Source: Chromera velia
Lineage: Eukaryota; Sar; Chromeraceae
Direction of reading: 5' to 3'
Assembly: GCA_018398765.1 (NCBI GenBank)
Contig: JAHBMJ010001786.1
Span: forward strand, 1-25,766
Length of the DNA stretch: 25,766 bases
Shown here one piece after another: positions 22,737-25,766 of the stretch. The first letter of the stretch is position 1. Each line of letters begins with the position of its first letter. The position numbers and the translations under genes were made by a program. The notes beneath the pieces are model-generated. The model was not told the origin of the DNA, made no database searches, and saw only the letters and a list, made by a program, of their open reading frames with translations.

Positions 22737-24665
22737 TGTGTGTGTGTTTGTGCAGTGACTTCGTGGAGAGGAAGTACAACAGTGGGATCTTCGCTTTTAA
22801 GGTTGGTTGTTTGGTTGGTGTGCTTCGCGTTCCTGCATGGGGTCCTACTCAGGCTTCCTTCCGCTAGGCTTTGAAATTCCTTTTCTTGTGTTCTTTGCCC
22901 TGGCCGCTGAACGCTTCTCTTCAACTGGCTGTGTGGCTCTCTTGGCCTTCTTTTCCTTTCCCTCTCCTCGCCTGTATCTCTTGGAACAGCCTCTCTCTTC
23001 AGAAGAACCTCTGTATACCGATTTTGAGTCTCCTAGTCTCCCTTTTCCATCGCACCCGATTGCCCTCATGCGGAGAACGTGCGTATGTATAGGGAGATGA
23101 GTTTGATCCTGAAGTCCCTGACGCTCTATCTATACCTTCTTTGCATTCTCCGGCCGGTGCCCTTGCTCATACGCATGAGTGCATACATGCAGCTGCAGCC
23201 CCCGAAGTGAGGTTGGCATCCCCGGGGGCCGGGTGGGTACGAGACTCCAGAGTTCCTGGATCGCACGCTGGGGGTACCAATGAGGCAAATGACGGTCCCG
23301 GCAAGTCTGACAGGAGCTGCTGGAGTCTCGATTCTGAGGAATGAAGACGCGACAAAGTTCTCTGGAAAGTCAGTCAGTTGATAACACAAACATCTGATTC
23401 AAGTAATCTGTAAGTCGACATACGTCAACGGATTCATTCGCTTAGCGGAATACTGGATGAGCTAGCTGGATGAGTCAACCTCGGCATACAGATCAGGCAG
23501 TCGACACAGAGATATCCACACACAGTAGCGTGCGCACGCGCACTCTCTCCCAGAGAATTAAGAGAGAGGAAGAGAGAACCAGGCTGAGCAGACCAACTGG
23601 CCGACATGGTTGTGACTGTAATTGAAATGCGCCTTTTCCCCACCCCCAGCACCCTTCTGTACATGTGGAGCTGATGAAATTGATAACGAATGCCGATAGG
23701 TTCAAGAAATTTCAAGAACATTATGATGCATGCATGAGTGGCTGCTTGCAGGACGATCAAAGAGTACAAGGAAGTGGCTGAGAAGTTGGCGAAGGGGACT
23801 GGGAGGGGAGCGGAGGAGAAGAAGAAGAAGAGAGAGAGCGGAGAGATGCCCGTGGAAGAAATCGAGAGGAGTTTCTGGAATTCGGTACGTCGGTCTGTCC
23901 GTCCCCCTTGTTTTTGTCTGCTCATGATAAACCTTCACATCGTCAATTCTTCTCCCCCAGCTTCTCACTGCATTCCATCATTTCGACCAGATTGCTTGTG
24001 AACATTCATGAAGCTTCACGCGCATGCATGAATAGCTGATCAATGCATTTACGTATTTTATCGTTTCTGCTTCTCACAGACAAAGCCCTTTTTCTTATCA
24101 TGCGCATGAAGTAGCCTGCATTCATTCTAGCTATGGTCAATTCCTCTTCTCTCTTTGTCTCCGTGCTGGCCCTAGCTCCAACATGCACGTGCGTGAGCGT
24201 GCAGGCGTCCTTGGTGGGAGCGGCGAGGGACCGTATGCCGATGTACGCGGCAGATGACGGTGGGGGCTCTTTCTTTGACAAGAAGACGTCCCCCTTCTCA
24301 TTCGAGAACATGCCAGGGGATCTCCTGAGGAAGCTTCCCTCTGTGCCTGGGGTAAACACCCCCTATGGCTACGTTGGTCAGTCAGTCAGTCAGCTGTCTC
24401 TTTATGTGAATGTTTAGAAACGAGGGACGTTCTTCTCTCTGTCTCTCTCACTCGAATTCATTCTTTCTTTCTTTCTTTCTTTCTTTCGTTCGTTCGTTCG
24501 TTCGTTCGTTGGTTCGTTCGTTCTTTCTTTCTTTCTTTCTTTTTCTTTCGTTCGTTCTTAAAGTTTCTTTCTTTCTTTTTTTTTTCTTTCTTTCTTTCTT
24601 TCGTTCGTTCGTTTGTTCGTTCTTTCTTTCTTTCTTTCTTTCTTTCTCTTTTTTTTCTTTCTTTT

Positions 24666-24701
<36 letters not shown>

Positions 24702-25416
24702 TCGTTCGTTCGTTCGTACGTTCGTTCTTTCGTTCTTTCTTTCTTTCTTTTCTTTCTTTCCGTCTCCTTCGTTTTTTCGTCTCGTAGTCTCTGCACAGCT
24801 GCCCTCTCTGATGGTTCTGTCCAGTGCCGCCTCTCTTTTTTCCCTTTTGCGTACCCTCGCCAGCTCATTAGATGAATCCTCCCTCGATCGGTCGACCTGG
24901 CTGGTATTGCAGGCATGTGGAGAACCTGCTTTGCGTGGCATAAGGAGGTCAGCCAGAAGGGGGGGTGTCTGTGTCTCAACTGGACTTGACAAAGTGTTTG
25001 GTGATCATTGATCTCTCTTTAATTAATTCTCCTTCGGTTTCTCTCGATCTTTCACTGTTTTTTCATTTACGTGTTTCATTTTGCTTTGTCTGTTGCCTTC
25101 GGTTCTCTGCAGCATCTGCTTTATTGCCACTCTCTCCATCCGATTCTTATTTTTTTCTTTGTCAGCGTCATTCAGCGTCCATTTTGAGGTGCTTTCCTGC
25201 TGAAACCCCGTCATGCAAGAACACATGCATGAAGGAAAATGAGGAATCATTCGCGTCGTTTTCCCTTTGCGGGAGACGGCATGTCCGTGGCTGCATTTGT
25301 TTGAAGGCACCTGCATGAATGTATGTCCTTTCAAATGTGGAAGTGTGAACTGACTATGTGTATGTGCAGGACATGGACCTGCCCTCCGCCAACTATCTGC
25401 ACCATGGCGCGTGCAA
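20959..25416 (+). CDS. KDM4/JHDM3-like JmjN-JmjC histone demethylase (3' end off window)
   Basis: Probable exons: 20959-21139 (or -21132), 21819-21907, 22352-22444, 22756-22801, 23193-23372, 23650-23699, 23752-23884, 24205-24376, 24913-24947 and 25370-25416. From 21819 on the phases agree. JmjN begins at [15 protein letters not shown], continues with [15 protein letters not shown], then LQPPK, an in-frame TGA, and GWHPR. A charged linker includes [11 protein letters not shown] and [10 protein letters not shown]. JmjC shows [10 protein letters not shown], then [22 protein letters not shown] and [16 protein letters not shown] supplies the first two Fe(II) ligands (H-x-E), and NY matches the KDM4 2-oxoglutarate-binding Asn. 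The third His lies beyond the window. The family removes methyl groups from histone H3 lysines using Fe(II) and 2-oxoglutarate. Exon 1 ([11 protein letters not shown]...) is linked less securely: 21139 leaves phase 1, while 21132 fits but uses a weak GTTGAC donor. Confidence 0.83.
21140..21818 (+). other. First intron of the demethylase gene (unresolved)
   Basis: This pyrimidine-rich stretch of about 680 bases separates the first exon from the Ser/Pro-rich second exon. Open frames occur, for example near 21630-21735, but none joins both neighbours in phase. A missed small exon here could explain the phase conflict at exon 1. Confidence 0.45.
21908..22351 (+). other. Intron before the JmjN exon
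   Basis: This stretch of about 440 bases contains a direct duplication: GTTTGGAGGCATCAAGAACA occurs at about 22017 and again near 22060. No exon that fits the phase was seen. Confidence 0.5.
22688..22754 (+). repeat. (TG)n microsatellite at a 3' splice site
   Basis: An interrupted TG run on the sense strand ends in TTTGTGCAG, the acceptor for the JmjN exon at 22756. Confidence 0.93.
23208..23210 (+). other. In-frame TGA within the JmjN motif
   Basis: In the 180-nt exon 23193-23372 (phase 0 at both ends) the frame reads CTG CAG CCC CCG AAG TGA GGT TGG CAT. The reading LQPPK-stop-GWHP matches the JmjN PPK-x-W motif on both sides. The frame is then open for another 54 codons and joins the next exon in phase. 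Confidence 0.65.
24377..24912 (+). repeat. Intron with long (TTTC/TTCG)n tract inside the JmjC coding region
   Basis: Tetranucleotide repeats of TTTC, interrupted by blocks of TTCG, run from about 24462 to 24765, within the intron that splits the JmjC domain between YGYV and GMWR. Phe/Ser-rich and Lys/Glu-rich frames across it come from the repeat and are not proteins. Confidence 0.93.
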
Positions 25417-25766
25417 GTGAGTGAGTGGGTGGGTGGGTGGGTGAAGGCCTTGGAAAAGGGAAAATGAGTCAGCCAGGAAAAGAGGGTCCGATCAAAGAAC
25501 GAGGCAGAGGAAGCCGTCGAGAGGGTCCATGGGTGGGTGAAAAGAGAACGAAAGAGAATTGAGGTGACCCGGCGGATGGATTTGAGAACTGTCTACTTGA
25601 GTGAGCAAGGACTAGCTCTCTTGTTTGAGTTCAAGTACCTTTCTTCGAATACTCGGGGCCTCAATCCTTTCTCCGCTCGATCCCTCTTTGTGTCATTGTG
25701 CGCTACATGTCGATTTGTCGGCTCTTTTCCGTGCGTGTGTGTGTGTGTCTCCCTCTCTCCCTCCCC
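25417..25766 (+). other. Intron of the demethylase gene, open to the window edge
   Basis: This begins with GTGAGTGAGT and a GGTGGGTG run, and no further JmjC exon is recognisable before the edge. The next exon should contain the KDM4-like WY segment and later the third Fe(II) ligand. Confidence 0.6.

Noticed and set aside
22990-23082. Phase-compatible 93-nt exon coding [14 protein letters not shown] between JmjN exons
   Set aside because: Inserting it would break the JmjN motif, which runs directly from FAFK to LQPP when the exon is skipped. It is more likely an open intron segment, though a minor splice form is possible.
4200-23740. TGCATGCA palindromes as specific regulatory sites
   Set aside because: The motif also appears in introns (near 4213, 6220, 9283, 16403, 17676, 22650, 23728), so a site alone is not evidence of regulation. 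Only the longer shared TGCATGCACGG in promoters was kept.
24410-25011. Long Phe/Ser-rich plus-strand and Lys/Glu/Arg-rich minus-strand open frames
   Set aside because: They are direct translations of TTTC/TTCG repeats inside an intron of the demethylase gene.
1-25766. CRISPR array, prokaryotic operon, rRNA or tRNA genes
   Set aside because: No spacer-repeat pattern, ribosome-binding-site-linked gene strings, or RNA-gene structures were seen. The window is eukaryotic and intron-rich.

Overview
This window is eukaryotic nuclear DNA. Genes are split into many short exons (14 to about 900 nt) by introns of roughly 220 to 700 nt. Reading frames join across GT...AG sites in consistent phase, and the encoded families (CCCH and RING/TRAF zinc fingers, a JmjN/JmjC demethylase, an arginine-rich RS-like protein, a secretory protein) are eukaryotic. 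The microsatellite-rich introns and gene style suggest an alveolate or related alga; a chromerid such as Chromera velia is my best guess. That is inference from style only, because no database was consulted.

Layout. (1) 1-4787, minus strand: a multi-exon gene, cut by the left edge, encoding two CCCH fingers, a C3HC4 RING, a TRAF-type zinc finger and a proline-rich tail. (2) 4788-5719: divergent promoter region. (3) 5720-11802, plus strand: a ten-exon gene for a secreted protein of about 925 residues. It has two related Cys-rich units and an 18-copy hexapeptide repeat that stays in register across an intron. (4) 11803-14641: convergent intergenic region containing an AT-rich island of foreign-looking composition (about 12350-14440). 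(5) 14642-20381, minus strand: CCCH zinc-finger coding in two blocks. The upstream block has three CCCH fingers and a low-complexity tail; the downstream block has one CCCH finger, an acidic stretch and an RE/RD-rich tail. The blocks are either one gene of about 828 residues or two adjacent genes. (6) 20382-20958: a second divergent promoter region with a perfect 20-bp CG palindrome. (7) 20959 to the right edge, plus strand: a KDM4/JHDM3-like JmjN-JmjC histone demethylase gene, cut at the edge inside the JmjC domain.

The three minus-strand coding blocks and the demethylase look like regulatory genes (RNA binding, ubiquitin transfer, chromatin). The secreted repeat protein between them has no obvious functional link. 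This is ordinary eukaryotic gene order and not an operon.

The points most worth checking are: the hexapeptide solenoid-like repeat of the secreted protein; an in-frame TGA inside the JmjN motif of the demethylase; the consistent strand polarity of intronic microsatellites (TG, TGTC and TTTC always on the sense strand); the frequent GTCAGT-type splice donors; and the AT-rich island. All exon models were made by eye from phase and motif continuity and have no transcript support.
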